Made by a program: the position numbers and the translations under genes. Of a stretch of 57,627 bases of DNA, positions 18,056-26,899 are shown one piece after another. The first letter of the stretch is position 1. Every line of letters begins with the position of its first letter. The notes under the pieces were generated by a model, which saw only the letters and a list, made by a program, of their open reading frames with translations, had not been told where the DNA came from and did no database searches. This DNA comes from Ancylobacter lacus (GTDB lineage Bacteria > Pseudomonadota > Alphaproteobacteria > Rhizobiales > Xanthobacteraceae): positions 1 through 57,627 of the forward strand of contig NZ_JAHBGE010000034.1 in NCBI RefSeq assembly GCF_018390635.1, written 5' to 3'.

Positions 18056-19453
18056 ATGAAGCTCCCGCTCTCCCTCGGTCTCATTCATTTCGTCGGAATC
18101 GGCGGCATCGGCATGAGCGGCATCGCCGAGGTGCTGCACAATCTCGGTTATCAGGTGCAGGGTTCGGACGTCGCCGAGAACGCCAACGTCAAGCGCCTCG
18201 CCGGGCTCGGGGTGAAGGTGCTGATTGGCCATGCCGGCGAAAACATCGAGGGCGCGCAGGTCCTGGTGGTCTCCTCCGCCATCCGCCGCGACAATCCCGA
18301 GCTGGTTGCCGCCCGGGCCAAGCGGCTGCCGGTGGTGCGGCGGGCGGAGATGCTCGCCGAGCTGATGCGGCTCAAGAGCTGCGTCGCCATCGCCGGCACC
18401 CATGGCAAGACCACCACGACCTCGCTGGTCGCCACGCTGCTCGACGCCGGCGGACTGGACCCCACGGTCATCAATGGCGGCATCATCAACGCCTATGGCA
18501 CCAATGCCCGGCTCGGCGGCGGCACCTGGATGGTGGTGGAGGCGGATGAGAGTGACGGCACCTTCCTCAAGCTGCCGGCCGAGGTGGCGATCGTCACCAA
18601 CATCGACCCCGAGCATCTCGACCACTTCAAGACCTTCGACGCCGTGAAGGACGCTTTCCGCGCCTTCGTCGAGAACCTGCCTTTCTACGGCTTCGCGGTC
18701 ATGTGCACCGACCACCCGGTGGTGCAGGCGCTGGTCGGCCATATCCAGGACCGCCACGTCATCACCTATGGCGCCAATCCGCAGGCCGATGTGCGGCTGA
18801 CCGAGATCGATCTGCGCGGCGGCCGCAGCCGCTTCAGCGTGCTGTTCCGCGACCGCGACGGCGCGGTGGTGCACGAGCTGCGCGATCTCGTGCTGCCCAT
18901 GCCGGGCCACCACAACGCGCTGAACGCGGTGGCGGCGGTCACGGTCGCCCATGAGCTCGGTGTGCCGGACGAACAGATCCGCGCCGCGCTCGCCGGCTTC
19001 GGCGGGGTGAAGCGCCGCTTTACCCTGACGGGTGAATGGAACGGGGTGTCGGTCTTCGACGATTACGGCCACCACCCGGTGGAGATCGCGGCGGTGCTGA
19101 GGGCGGCGCGGGCCTCGACCGAGGGACAGGTCGTCGCCATCGTGCAGCCGCACCGCTTCACCCGTCTGCAGTCGCTGTTCGACCAGTTCGCCACCTGCTT
19201 CAACGACGCCGACCATGTCATCGTGGCCGATGTCTACCCGGCGGGCGAGGCGCCGATCCCCGGCATCGATCGCGACCACCTGGTCGAGGCGTTGCGCGCC
19301 CGCGGTCATCGCTCGGTGACGGCTCTGCAAGGGCCGGAGGCACTGGCGGGGCTGGTGCGCGGGCTGGTGAAGCCGGGCGATTATGTCGTGCTGCTCGGGG
19401 CCGGCAACATCACCCAATGGGCCTACGCGCTGCCCAAGGAGCTGGCGGCGTGA
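18056..19453 (+). CDS. murC: UDP-N-acetylmuramate--L-alanine ligase
   Basis: The first of the four Mur ligases, 465 residues, which adds L-Ala to UDP-MurNAc in the cytoplasm. [17 protein letters not shown] binds the nucleotide sugar, the ATP loop GTHGKT is at residues 114-119, and [30 protein letters not shown] and DYGHHPVEI follow. The ATG at 18056 is eight codons before the conserved loop; the open frame upstream is a non-coding extension. Its stop overlaps the murB start as GTGA. Confidence 0.97.
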   Translation: MKLPLSLGLIHFVGIGGIGMSGIAEVLHNLGYQVQGSDVAENANVKRLAGLGVKVLIGHAGENIEGAQVLVVSSAIRRDNPELVAARAKRLPVVRRAEMLAELMRLKSCVAIAGTHGKTTTTSLVATLLDAGGLDPTVINGGIINAYGTNARLGGGTWMVVEADESDGTFLKLPAEVAIVTNIDPEHLDHFKTFDAVKDAFRAFVENLPFYGFAVMCTDHPVVQALVGHIQDRHVITYGANPQADVRLTEIDLRGGRSRFSVLFRDRDGAVVHELRDLVLPMPGHHNALNAVAAVTVAHELGVPDEQIRAALAGFGGVKRRFTLTGEWNGVSVFDDYGHHPVEIAAVLRAARASTEGQVVAIVQPHRFTRLQSLFDQFATCFNDADHVIVADVYPAGEAPIPGIDRDHLVEALRARGHRSVTALQGPEALAGLVRGLVKPGDYVVLLGAGNITQWAYALPKELAA

Positions 19454-20373
19454 GCGGCGGAGAGCTCGCGGCCGATCTTGCCGCGCGGCTGCCGGAGCTG
19501 CGCGGCCGCCTGACCGCCAGCCAACCGCTGGCGGAACTCACCTGGTTCCGCGTCGGTGGACCGGCCGAGGTGCTGTTCACCCCGGCCGACGAGGCCGACC
19601 TTGCCTATTTCCTCGCGGGCCTGCCGGCGGACATCCCCGTCACCGTGATCGGGCTCGGCTCCAACCTCATCGTCCGCGACGGCGGCGTGCCGGGTGTGGT
19701 GATCCGGCTCGGCCGCGGGTTCGGGGACATAGCGGTGGAGGAGGGCTGTCGTCTGCGTGTGGGCACGGCGGTGCCGGATGTGAAGCTCGCGCGGGCGGCC
19801 GCCGAGGCCGGCATCGACGGCCTCGCCTTCTACCGGGGCATTCCCGGCGGCATCGGCGGGGCGCTGCGGATGAATGCCGGCGCCCACCAGGGCGAGACGC
19901 GGGACGTGCTGCTGGAGGCGCGTGCGGTGGACCGGCAGGGGCGGGTGCATGTGCTGTCGCATGCCGATTTCGGCTTCTCCTACCGCCATTCCGAAGCCCC
20001 GACGGACCTCGTCTTCACCAGCGCGCTCTATCAGGGTCGTCCCGGCGACCCCGCTGCCATCCTCGCCGAGATGCACCGCATCACCGCCGCCCGGGAGGCG
20101 TCCCAGCCGATCCGGGAGAAGACCGGCGGCTCGACGTTCAAGAATCCGTCCGGCCACAAGGCGTGGCAACTGGTGGACGCCGCCGGCTGCCGTGGCCTGC
20201 GACGGGGAGGCGCCCAGGTGTCGGAGATGCACTGCAACTTCCTGATCAACACCGGGGGCGCCACGGCCGCCGAGATCGAAGGTCTCGGCGAAGAGATGCG
20301 GGCGCGGGTGAAGGCCACCTCCGGCGTCGAGCTGGAATGGGAGATCAAGCGGATCGGCGTGCCGGCTTCCTGA
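19450..20373 (+). CDS. murB: UDP-N-acetylenolpyruvoylglucosamine reductase
   Basis: A cytoplasmic FAD enzyme of 307 residues that reduces UDP-GlcNAc-enolpyruvate to UDP-MurNAc with [17 protein letters not shown] and [15 protein letters not shown] form the FAD-binding domain, [17 protein letters not shown] the central signature, and [21 protein letters not shown] carries the catalytic serine region (residues about 222-242, quoted in part). The GTG start overlaps the murC stop by four bases (GTGA), a translational-coupling arrangement repeated at ftsQ/ftsA. The murA enzyme for the preceding step is not in the window. Confidence 0.96.
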   Translation: MSGGELAADLAARLPELRGRLTASQPLAELTWFRVGGPAEVLFTPADEADLAYFLAGLPADIPVTVIGLGSNLIVRDGGVPGVVIRLGRGFGDIAVEEGCRLRVGTAVPDVKLARAAAEAGIDGLAFYRGIPGGIGGALRMNAGAHQGETRDVLLEARAVDRQGRVHVLSHADFGFSYRHSEAPTDLVFTSALYQGRPGDPAAILAEMHRITAAREASQPIREKTGGSTFKNPSGHKAWQLVDAAGCRGLRRGGAQVSEMHCNFLINTGGATAAEIEGLGEEMRARVKATSGVELEWEIKRIGVPAS

Positions 20374-20394
20374 ACCGCCGCAGTGGAGAATGCC

Positions 20395-21315
20395 ATGTCC
20401 AAGCATGTCGCCGTCCTGATGGGCGGCTGGTCGGCCGAGCGCGAAGTGTCCCTGCGCTCCGGGGCCGCCTGCGCCCGGGCGCTGGAGAGCGTGGGATACC
20501 GGGTGACGCGGGTCGATGTCGGCCGCGACCTCGCCGAGGTGCTGGGCCGGCTGCGGCCGGACGCAGCGCTGAATGTGCTGCACGGCCGACCCGGGGAGGA
20601 CGGCATGGTGCAGAGCGTGCTGGAGATCCTCCAGATCCCCTACACCCACTCCGGCGTGCTGGCCTCCGCCCTCGCCATGGACAAGGCGCTGGCCAAGGTG
20701 GTGATGGCGGCCGCCGGGATTCCCGTGCCGGAGGGTCTCGTGGTCTCGCGTGCCGAAGCGGCGCGCGGCCATGTGCTGCCGCGTCCCTATGTGCTGAAAC
20801 CCGTCGCCGAAGGCTCGTCCGTCGGGGTGTTCATCGTCCGCGAGGACGCCGAGCACCCGCCGCAGGAGCTTTTCCGCGACGACTGGCCTCATGGCGAGCG
20901 GCTGCTGGCCGAACGCTACATACCGGGGCTGGAGCTGACCTGCGCGGTGATGGGGGACGAGCCGCTCGGCGTCATCGAAATTCGCTCCGAGCTAAGGTTC
21001 TACGACTACGAAGCAAAATACGCTCCCGGCGGTTCCGTCCACATTCTGCCGGCACCGCTTTTACCGAATGTTTACCAAAAGGTACGGATGCTGTCCCTCA
21101 CGGCGCACCGCGCGCTCGGCTGTCGGGGCATCAGCAGATCGGACTTCCGTTATGACGACCGGACCGGAGACGAATCCGGCCTGGTCTGTCTGGAGGTCAA
21201 TACGCAGCCCGGAATGACCGAGACGTCGCTTGTGCCGGAACTCGCGGCCCATGCGGGCTTCTCGTTCGGCGAGCTTGTGAGATGGATGGTGGAGGACGCT
21301 TCTCTCGATCGGTAA
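20395..21315 (+). CDS. ddlB: D-alanine--D-alanine ligase (dcw copy)
   Basis: The dcw-cluster D-Ala-D-Ala ligase, 306 residues, with GGWSAEREVSLRSG near residue 9, EGSSVGVF near 142, the omega-loop YEAKY near 205 and NTQPGMTETSLVPE near 268. The tyrosine marks D-Ala:D-Ala specificity, so with the copy at 1713 the genome has two enzymes for the same step. Near nucleotides 20990-21090 codon use shifts away from GC-rich choices, including a TTA leucine codon. The reason may be the CtrA-like motif embedded there. The last 34 bases overlap ftsQ. Confidence 0.95.
   Translation: MSKHVAVLMGGWSAEREVSLRSGAACARALESVGYRVTRVDVGRDLAEVLGRLRPDAALNVLHGRPGEDGMVQSVLEILQIPYTHSGVLASALAMDKALAKVVMAAAGIPVPEGLVVSRAEAARGHVLPRPYVLKPVAEGSSVGVFIVREDAEHPPQELFRDDWPHGERLLAERYIPGLELTCAVMGDEPLGVIEIRSELRFYDYEAKYAPGGSVHILPAPLLPNVYQKVRMLSLTAHRALGCRGISRSDFRYDDRTGDESGLVCLEVNTQPGMTETSLVPELAAHAGFSFGELVRWMVEDASLDR
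21060..21076. promoter_or_regulatory. Candidate CtrA-like site inside ddlB, before ftsQ (TTTA-N7-TTTACC)
   Basis: TTTA at 21060-21063 and TTTACC at 21071-21076 are separated by 7 bases. The halves read as the direct repeat TTTACC..TTTACC, with each half one base off TTAACC. The motif forces codons CTT-TTA and GTT-TAC that neighbouring genes avoid. It lies about 206 bases before the ftsQ ATG, a plausible position for an internal promoter of ftsQ-ftsA-ftsZ. Confidence 0.35.
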
Positions 21316-22244
21316 CCCCCCGGCAGGCGCCGGAAGGGGCGGGGAGAAGCACGTCGTGGCGCGAGGAGCGACCGCGCGCCGCAGACCGCTTCGTCATCGG
21401 CGCCAAGCGCCTGATGGTCGCGCTGTCCGGCTCGCGGCTCGCCAATGGCGGGGGTATCTGGCTGCTGGCCGCCTTCTACGGCGCCACCGCGGCCTATGGC
21501 GTGCATGTCGGCGGCCATGTGCCCGCGGTGGTCGAATCCGGCCGGGACATCGCCGATGCGGCCGCCAACGTCGCCGGTTTCAAGATCCGCACCGTCAATC
21601 TGGCCGGGCAGAACCACGTCACGCCGGGCGAGATACTTGCGACCGCCGGGGTCAAGCCGACCTCATCGCTGCCCTTCCTCGATGCCGAGGCCGCCCGCAC
21701 CCGGCTGGAGGAACTCGCCTGGATCAAGCGCGCGACGGTGCAAAAATTCTATCCCGATCGGCTCGACATCCAGGTGGTGGAGCGGGAGGGTTACGCGCTG
21801 TGGCAGAAAGACGGGAAAATCAACGTCATCGCCCGCGACGGCACCATCATCGCCCCCTATTCCGACGACCCGCGCTACGTGAAGCTCCCTATCGTGGTGG
21901 GTGAAGGCGCGGAGGCCCATGTCGTTGAGATCGTTGAGGCCCTTGATCTCGTTCCCGGCGTGCGCGATCAAGTAAGGGCAGCGATTCGCGTGGCTGATCG
22001 CCGCTGGACCCTTAAACTTCGCAACGGAATCGACGTTCGCCTTCCAGAGACCGGCGTCGACGGCGCCCTGGCGTCGCTCGCCGTTCTGGATCGTGACAAA
22101 TCACTGCTTTCCCGGGACATCATCGTGGTGGATTTGCGCCTCGCCGACCGCGTCACCGTCCGACTCTCGGACGCCGCCTACGAGGCGCGGCAGGCCGATC
22201 TCAAGGCGAAGGCCAAGGCCGCCAAGAAGGGGGGCAACACGTGA
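21282..22244 (+). CDS. ftsQ: Cell division protein FtsQ
   Basis: A 320-residue bitopic divisome protein. A cytoplasmic tail of about 55 residues (MDGGGRFSRS start, typical of rhizobial FtsQ) precedes one membrane span near 56-76. The POTRA domain begins at about residue 105 (IRTVNLAGQNHVTPGEIL) and the beta domain runs to about 300, ending in a Lys-rich tail. The ATG at 21282 lies inside ddlB and overlaps it by 34 bases; the Met-Asp-Gly-Gly start favours it over internal codons. Codons near 21960-22110 are unusually AT-tolerant. Its TGA overlaps the ftsA GTG. Confidence 0.93.
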   Translation: MDGGGRFSRSVTPRQAPEGAGRSTSWREERPRAADRFVIGAKRLMVALSGSRLANGGGIWLLAAFYGATAAYGVHVGGHVPAVVESGRDIADAAANVAGFKIRTVNLAGQNHVTPGEILATAGVKPTSSLPFLDAEAARTRLEELAWIKRATVQKFYPDRLDIQVVEREGYALWQKDGKINVIARDGTIIAPYSDDPRYVKLPIVVGEGAEAHVVEIVEALDLVPGVRDQVRAAIRVADRRWTLKLRNGIDVRLPETGVDGALASLAVLDRDKSLLSRDIIVVDLRLADRVTVRLSDAAYEARQADLKAKAKAAKKGGNT

Positions 22245-23563
22245 AGCCCCGCGCCCCCTTCGAGATCGCCCCCAAGATGCGGCCGGTGCCGCCCCGCCGC
22301 AGCGCGGTGGTGGGCGTGCTGGACATCGGCACCTCCAAGATCGTCTGCCTGATCGCCCGGCTGAAGCCGCGCAATGCCACCGACGCGCTGCGCAGCCGCA
22401 CCCATGCGGTCGAAATCCTCGGCATCGGCCATACCCGCTCGCACGGCATGAAGGGCGGCGCGGTGGTGGACATGGAGCGGGCGGAACAGTCGATCCGCCG
22501 CGCGGTCGACGCAGCCGAGCGGATGGCCGGTGTGCAGATCGCCTCCGTGGTTTGCGCGGTGTCCGGCGGCCGGCTGGGGTCGGAGCATTACGTTGCCGAG
22601 GTCGACCTGCCCGATCCGGCGGTGGCCGAAGGCGATATCCGCCGCGTGCTGGACGCCGCCTCCACCTTCGCGGTCGGCGACGGGCGCTGCGTGCTGCACG
22701 CGCTGCCCGTGGGCTATGCGCTCGACGCGGTGACCGGCATTTCCGAGCCGCGCGGCATGCTCGGCCGGCGCCTCGGCGTCGATCTTCACGTCATCACCGC
22801 CGATGTGCCGGCGGCGCGGAACCTGCTGCTGTGCATCGAGCGCTGCCATCTCGGCGTCGAGGCGATGGTGGCGGCGCCCTATGCCGCGGCCCTGTCGACC
22901 CTTGCCGACGACGAGGCGCAGCTCGGGGTCACCCTGCTCGATTTCGGCGCCGGCACCACCACGGTGGCGGTGGTGTCGCAGGGCCACTGCGTCTATGTCG
23001 ACGGCGTCGCGCTCGGCGGCCAGCACATCACCAACGACGTCGCCCGCGGCCTCTCGACCCGCCTCGTCGACGCCGAGCGGCTCAAGACCCTGCATGGCGG
23101 GGTGATGGCGGTGGCGGCGGACGATCGCGAGATGCTGACCGTTCCGGCCATTTCGGACGACGACCGCGACCTGCCGCATGCCGTGCCGAAGTCGCGCCTG
23201 CTGCACATCATCCGCCCGCGCATCGAGGAGACGGTCGAGCTGGTGCGCGACCGCCTCGTTGCCTCCGGCCATGCCGCCGAGGCGGGACGCCGCATCGTCC
23301 TCACCGGCGGCGCCGCCCAGCTCATGGGCCTGCCGGAAATCGTGGGAAAGATTCTCGGGCCGCAGGTCCGTGTGGGTCGTCCGCTCGGCATTTCGCGCCT
23401 GCCCGAGGCCGCGCGCGGCGCGCCCTTCGCGGTGGCGGCCGGGCTTCTGGTCTACCCGCAGGTCGCCGGCCTCGAGCATTTCGAAGCCCGTCGGCATCGC
23501 GGGTCGCATGGCGCCGACGGCTACCTTTCACGCGTCGGAAACTGGCTGCGGGAGGCCTTCTGA
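22241..23563 (+). CDS. ftsA: Cell division protein FtsA
   Basis: An actin-like ATPase of 440 residues that tethers FtsZ to the inner membrane. The phosphate-1 loop VGVLDIGTSKIVCLIA spans about residues 24-39, the second phosphate motif LLDFGAGTTTVAVV is near 232, and LTGGAAQLMGLPE is the adenosine motif near 351. The C-terminal YLSRVGNWLREAF is an amphipathic membrane-targeting helix as expected. The start is GTG, overlapping the ftsQ stop by four bases (GTGA). FtsZ follows after 87 bases. Confidence 0.96.
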   Translation: MKPRAPFEIAPKMRPVPPRRSAVVGVLDIGTSKIVCLIARLKPRNATDALRSRTHAVEILGIGHTRSHGMKGGAVVDMERAEQSIRRAVDAAERMAGVQIASVVCAVSGGRLGSEHYVAEVDLPDPAVAEGDIRRVLDAASTFAVGDGRCVLHALPVGYALDAVTGISEPRGMLGRRLGVDLHVITADVPAARNLLLCIERCHLGVEAMVAAPYAAALSTLADDEAQLGVTLLDFGAGTTTVAVVSQGHCVYVDGVALGGQHITNDVARGLSTRLVDAERLKTLHGGVMAVAADDREMLTVPAISDDDRDLPHAVPKSRLLHIIRPRIEETVELVRDRLVASGHAAEAGRRIVLTGGAAQLMGLPEIVGKILGPQVRVGRPLGISRLPEAARGAPFAVAAGLLVYPQVAGLEHFEARRHRGSHGADGYLSRVGNWLREAF

Positions 23564-23650
23564 CGTGATCACACAAATCCGCGCCGGCGGAACCGGCACT
23601 GCAGGGATGAGGACAGGGCTTCGGCCCGCCGGCGTAAGGGGACAACAGCA

Positions 23651-25411
23651 ATGACCATCAATCTTCAGGTTCCAGATATCCGCGAACTCCGTCCCCGGAT
23701 CACGGTGTTCGGCGTCGGTGGCGCCGGTGGCAACGCCGTCAACAACATGATCACCGCCGGGTTGACCGGCGTCGATTTCGTTGTCGCCAACACCGATGCG
23801 CAGGCCCTCAGCCTTTCCAAGGCCGAGCGCATCGTGCAGATGGGCGTCGCCGTCACCGAGGGCCTGGGCGCCGGCTCGCAGCCCGAAGTCGGCCGTGCCG
23901 CCGCCGAGGAAGCGCTCGACGAGATCCGCGACCACCTCGCCGGGGCGCATATGGTGTTCATCACCGCCGGCATGGGCGGCGGCACTGGCACCGGCGCCGC
24001 GCCGGTCATCGCCCGCGCCGCCCGCGAACTCGGCATCCTCACCGTCGGCGTCGTGACCAAGCCCTTCCACTTCGAGGGCCAGCGTCGCATGCGCATCGCC
24101 GAGATGGGCATCAACGAGCTGCAGAAGGGTGTCGACACCCTCATCGTCATCCCGAACCAGAACCTGTTCCGGGTCGCCAACGAGAAGACCACCTTCGCCG
24201 ATGCCTTCGCCATGGCGGACCAGGTGCTCTATTCCGGCGTCGCCTGCATCACCGACCTGATGGTGAAGGAAGGCCTCATCAACCTCGACTTCGCCGACGT
24301 CCGCGCCGTGATGCGCGAGATGGGCAAGGCGATGATGGGCACCGGCGAGGCCTCCGGCGAGCAGCGCGCGCTGCATGCGGCCGAGGCGGCGATCGCCAAC
24401 CCGCTGCTGGACGAAGTGTCCATGCGCGGTGCCCGCGGCCTCCTCATCTCCATCACCGGCGGCAAGGACCTCACCCTGTTCGAGGTGGACGAGGCGGCGA
24501 CCCGCATCCGCGAGGAAGTCGATCCCGACGCCAACATCATCCTCGGCGCCACCTTCGATCAGTCGCTGGACGGTCTGGTCCGCGTCTCCGTCGTCGCCAC
24601 CGGCATCGACCCGGCGGTGATCCCCGAGCAGATCGGCCATGGCCTGTCGAACCTGCCGGACCTCGGCGGCCGCCGGGTTTCCAATGCCGGCCGCGCCGCG
24701 GTCGAGGCCAAGCGCGACGCCGCCCTGCGTTCCGTCGCTTCGGCGCTGACCGAGTCGCAGCCGGCCGACAGCTACGAGCCCGCCTTCGCGGCCCCCGCCC
24801 GCGGCGAGCACGTCTACCAGCCGGAGGCGGCCTACCAGCAGCCGGCCCATGCCTATCAGCCGTCCTATCAGCAGCCCGCCCCGGCGGCTTCGGTGGACGA
24901 CGTCACCATCCGCCCGGCGGCGCCCAAGCCGGCGCTCTATGTCGAGCCGGAGCCCCAGCCGGTCTATGAGGAGCAGCCCGACGACCGGCACCAGCCCTTC
25001 ATTCCGCCGGCGGCGGAGCGGCCGGACCAGCGCATGCCGCGCATGCCGCGTGTCGAGGAACTGCCGATCCCGGCGCAGAACCAGATCCGCGCCGCCCGCG
25101 GCGAGCCGACCGAGCATGCCCATGCCGACAAGAAGCGCATGACGCTGCTGCAGCGCCTCGCCAGCGTCGGCCTCGGCCGCCGGGAAGAGGAGGACGCCGG
25201 CGACCCCCCGGCTGATATGCGTCCGGCGGTTCGCCGGGCGCAGCAGCCGAGCGAGAACCGCTCGCTGAACGACATGCGGCCGGAGGCGGAGTCCGAGTTC
25301 GCGAAGCGTCCGGCTCATCGCGCCGCCGATCCCTATGGCCGGCCCGCCGGTGCCCGGCCGCAGGACGAGGATCACCTCGACATCCCCGCTTTCCTGCGCC
25401 GGCAGGGCTGA
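23651..25411 (+). CDS. ftsZ: Cell division protein FtsZ
   Basis: The tubulin-like GTPase that forms the Z ring, 586 residues. The tubulin signature GGGTGTG is at residues 109-115, and [15 protein letters not shown] near 17 and [11 protein letters not shown] near 213 are the other nucleotide and T7-loop motifs. The GTPase body ends near residue 320. It is followed by an exceptionally long Pro/Ala/Gln/Tyr-rich linker of about 250 residues with YQP repeats, then the conserved C-terminal peptide [10 protein letters not shown] that binds FtsA. E. coli FtsZ has 383 residues, so the linker accounts for the extra length, as in other rhizobial long-form FtsZ proteins. A GGGGACAAC ribosome-binding site precedes the ATG. 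Confidence 0.97.
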   Translation: MTINLQVPDIRELRPRITVFGVGGAGGNAVNNMITAGLTGVDFVVANTDAQALSLSKAERIVQMGVAVTEGLGAGSQPEVGRAAAEEALDEIRDHLAGAHMVFITAGMGGGTGTGAAPVIARAARELGILTVGVVTKPFHFEGQRRMRIAEMGINELQKGVDTLIVIPNQNLFRVANEKTTFADAFAMADQVLYSGVACITDLMVKEGLINLDFADVRAVMREMGKAMMGTGEASGEQRALHAAEAAIANPLLDEVSMRGARGLLISITGGKDLTLFEVDEAATRIREEVDPDANIILGATFDQSLDGLVRVSVVATGIDPAVIPEQIGHGLSNLPDLGGRRVSNAGRAAVEAKRDAALRSVASALTESQPADSYEPAFAAPARGEHVYQPEAAYQQPAHAYQPSYQQPAPAASVDDVTIRPAAPKPALYVEPEPQPVYEEQPDDRHQPFIPPAAERPDQRMPRMPRVEELPIPAQNQIRAARGEPTEHAHADKKRMTLLQRLASVGLGRREEEDAGDPPADMRPAVRRAQQPSENRSLNDMRPEAESEFAKRPAHRAADPYGRPAGARPQDEDHLDIPAFLRRQG

Positions 25412-25468
25412 GGCGGGCGGCGATCCGCCGCCGCGAGCCTGAAACACGGCGTAACAAAGTCGATTCCG

Positions 25469-25508
25469 CGGCGCGGCATCCCCAGCCCAGGGGTGCCGCG
25501 CCGTTTTT
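25469..25508 (+). terminator. Intrinsic terminator after ftsZ
   Basis: A GC-rich hairpin (arms 25469-25483 and 25490-25503, CGGCGCGGCA..CCCC pairing with GGGGTGCCGCGCCG, one bulged T, six-base loop) is followed directly by TTTTT. It is the strongest rho-independent terminator seen in the window and marks the end of the dcw transcription unit, 57 bases after the ftsZ stop. Confidence 0.9.
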
Positions 25509-25559
25509 CTATTTAATTGGTTTTAAACGATTTTTTGCCACGCTGCCGTCGGGTGCACC

Positions 25560-25576
25560 ACGGTAACAGACGGTAA
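25560..25576. repeat. Two ACGGTAA direct repeats, 10 bases apart
   Basis: ACGGTAA at 25560-25566 and 25570-25576, start to start exactly 10 bases, i.e. the same face of the helix. They lie 11 bases upstream of the putative -35 element of lpxC, the usual position for an activator site. No regulator can be named. Confidence 0.4.
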
Positions 25577-25587
25577 GCAAGAGTGAT

Positions 25588-25616
25588 TTGGCATGCCACG
25601 GTGCGGTGGCTAGTTT
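25588..25616 (+). promoter_or_regulatory. Probable lpxC promoter
   Basis: TTGGCA (25588-25593) and TAGTTT (25611-25616) are separated by exactly 17 bases, a fair match to the sigma70 consensus. The -35 overlaps the palindrome TGGCATGCCA. It is downstream of the ftsZ terminator and about 135 bases before the lpxC ATG. Confidence 0.45.
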
Positions 25617-25750
25617 GCCCCACATAAGAAGCGACGGCCGCGATTCTGGCGCCAGCCTGAAAAATGACGGTCGATCTTGGTGGTTTAGGGGCTTTTTGGG
25701 GGAGAGACAGGCATCCACTCCGTTTCGGGTGACCTTGCTCTTTGATCTGG

Positions 25751-26686
25751 ATGAATGCTGTAAGGCAGAAGACCCTGGCAGATAGCGTGACGCTCAGCGG
25801 CGTCGGCGTTCACTCCGGCGCATTGTCTCAGCTTTCGGTTTCTCCCGCCCCTTCCGACACCGGCATCGTCTTCCACCGTTCCGATTCGAAGCAGTCCGTC
25901 CGCGCCGGCCGCTCCGCGGTGCGCGGCAGCGATCTCGCCACCGTGCTCCGCGACAAGAACGGCCCGGCCGTTTCCACGGTCGAGCATCTGATGGCCTCCT
26001 TCGCCGGCCTTGGCATCGACAACGCCCATGTCGAGATCGACGGGCCCGAGGTGCCGATCCTCGATGGTAGCGCCGATGTCTTCGTTTCGGCCTTCGAAAA
26101 CGTCGGCCTGGTCGAGACCGACCGTGCCCGCCGCTATCTCAAGGTTCTGAAGCCGATCCGCATCGAGAACGGCCAGAGCTTCGGCGAGCTGCTGCCGTAC
26201 GATGCCGGCCTGCGCATCGAGGTCGAGATCGATTTCGATCATGCCGCCATCGGCCGCCAGCGCTATGCCGCCACCCTGTCGCCGGACGTATTCCGGCGCG
26301 AGCTCGCCCCGGCCCGCACCTTCGGCTTCGTGGCCGATGTCGAGCGGCTCTGGCAGGCGGGCTACGCGCTGGGCGCCTCGCTCGAAAACACCATCTGCCT
26401 CGACGGCAACGGCGTGCTGAACGAGACCGGCCTGCGCTTCGCCGACGAGTTCGTTCGCCACAAGGCGCTGGACGCCGTGGGCGATCTTGCCATTGCCGGC
26501 CTGCCGCTCATGGGCCGCTACCGCTCCTATCGCGGCGGCCACAAGCTGAATTTCGCGGTGGTCGACGCGCTGCTCTCCGATCGCTCGGCCTATGAGATCG
26601 TGGAAGCCCGAGTGCCGGCGCGCCGCCCCCTTCATGGTCTTGCCGGTGTCGCCGTCGCGACCCCGGCCTACGCGCCGGACCTCTGA
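25751..26686 (+). CDS. lpxC: UDP-3-O-acyl-N-acetylglucosamine deacetylase
   Basis: The zinc deacetylase that commits UDP-acyl-GlcNAc to lipid A synthesis, 311 residues. QKTLADSVTLSGVGVHSG opens the first domain. H79 in STVEHLMASF, and H237 and D241 in VRHKALDAVGDL, are the zinc ligands; H264 in GGHKLNF is the catalytic histidine. The ATG at 25751 fits the family N-terminus better than the TTG nine bases upstream. As in many alphaproteobacteria it follows ftsZ, but the terminator and own promoter indicate separate transcription. Confidence 0.95.
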   Translation: MNAVRQKTLADSVTLSGVGVHSGALSQLSVSPAPSDTGIVFHRSDSKQSVRAGRSAVRGSDLATVLRDKNGPAVSTVEHLMASFAGLGIDNAHVEIDGPEVPILDGSADVFVSAFENVGLVETDRARRYLKVLKPIRIENGQSFGELLPYDAGLRIEVEIDFDHAAIGRQRYAATLSPDVFRRELAPARTFGFVADVERLWQAGYALGASLENTICLDGNGVLNETGLRFADEFVRHKALDAVGDLAIAGLPLMGRYRSYRGGHKLNFAVVDALLSDRSAYEIVEARVPARRPLHGLAGVAVATPAYAPDL

Positions 26687-26899
26687 TCCCTGCGTCACGA
26701 GCGTTGCGCCGCCGACACGCGGCGGGCGCATTGCCAGATGGCCGGGGGTCGCGTAACCCTCGCAGCCTCCGGCGCCTTATTCCGGTCGGAAAGCCTCTTT
26801 AGCCGCTGATCCTCGGGCCTTGCGACGGACGTCGTGCCTGCGTGCCGGCGAGAGCGGGCGTAACGGGACGAGCGCCACGCGGAATCGGGACACTTGCTG

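Larger units (their letters stand above)
25412..25750. other. ftsZ-lpxC intergenic region
   Basis: 339 bases without a gene. It contains the ftsZ terminator (25469-25508), an AT-rich patch with two TTAA half-sites 6 bases apart (25513-25526, not the 7-base CtrA spacing), two ACGGTAA repeats one helical turn apart, and a sigma70-like promoter for lpxC. The transcribed leader of lpxC would be about 125 bases. Confidence 0.6.

Noticed and set aside
25513-25526. TTAA-N6-TTAA between ftsZ and lpxC as a CtrA site
   Set aside because: The spacer is 6 rather than 7 bases, and the region directly follows the terminator's T run.
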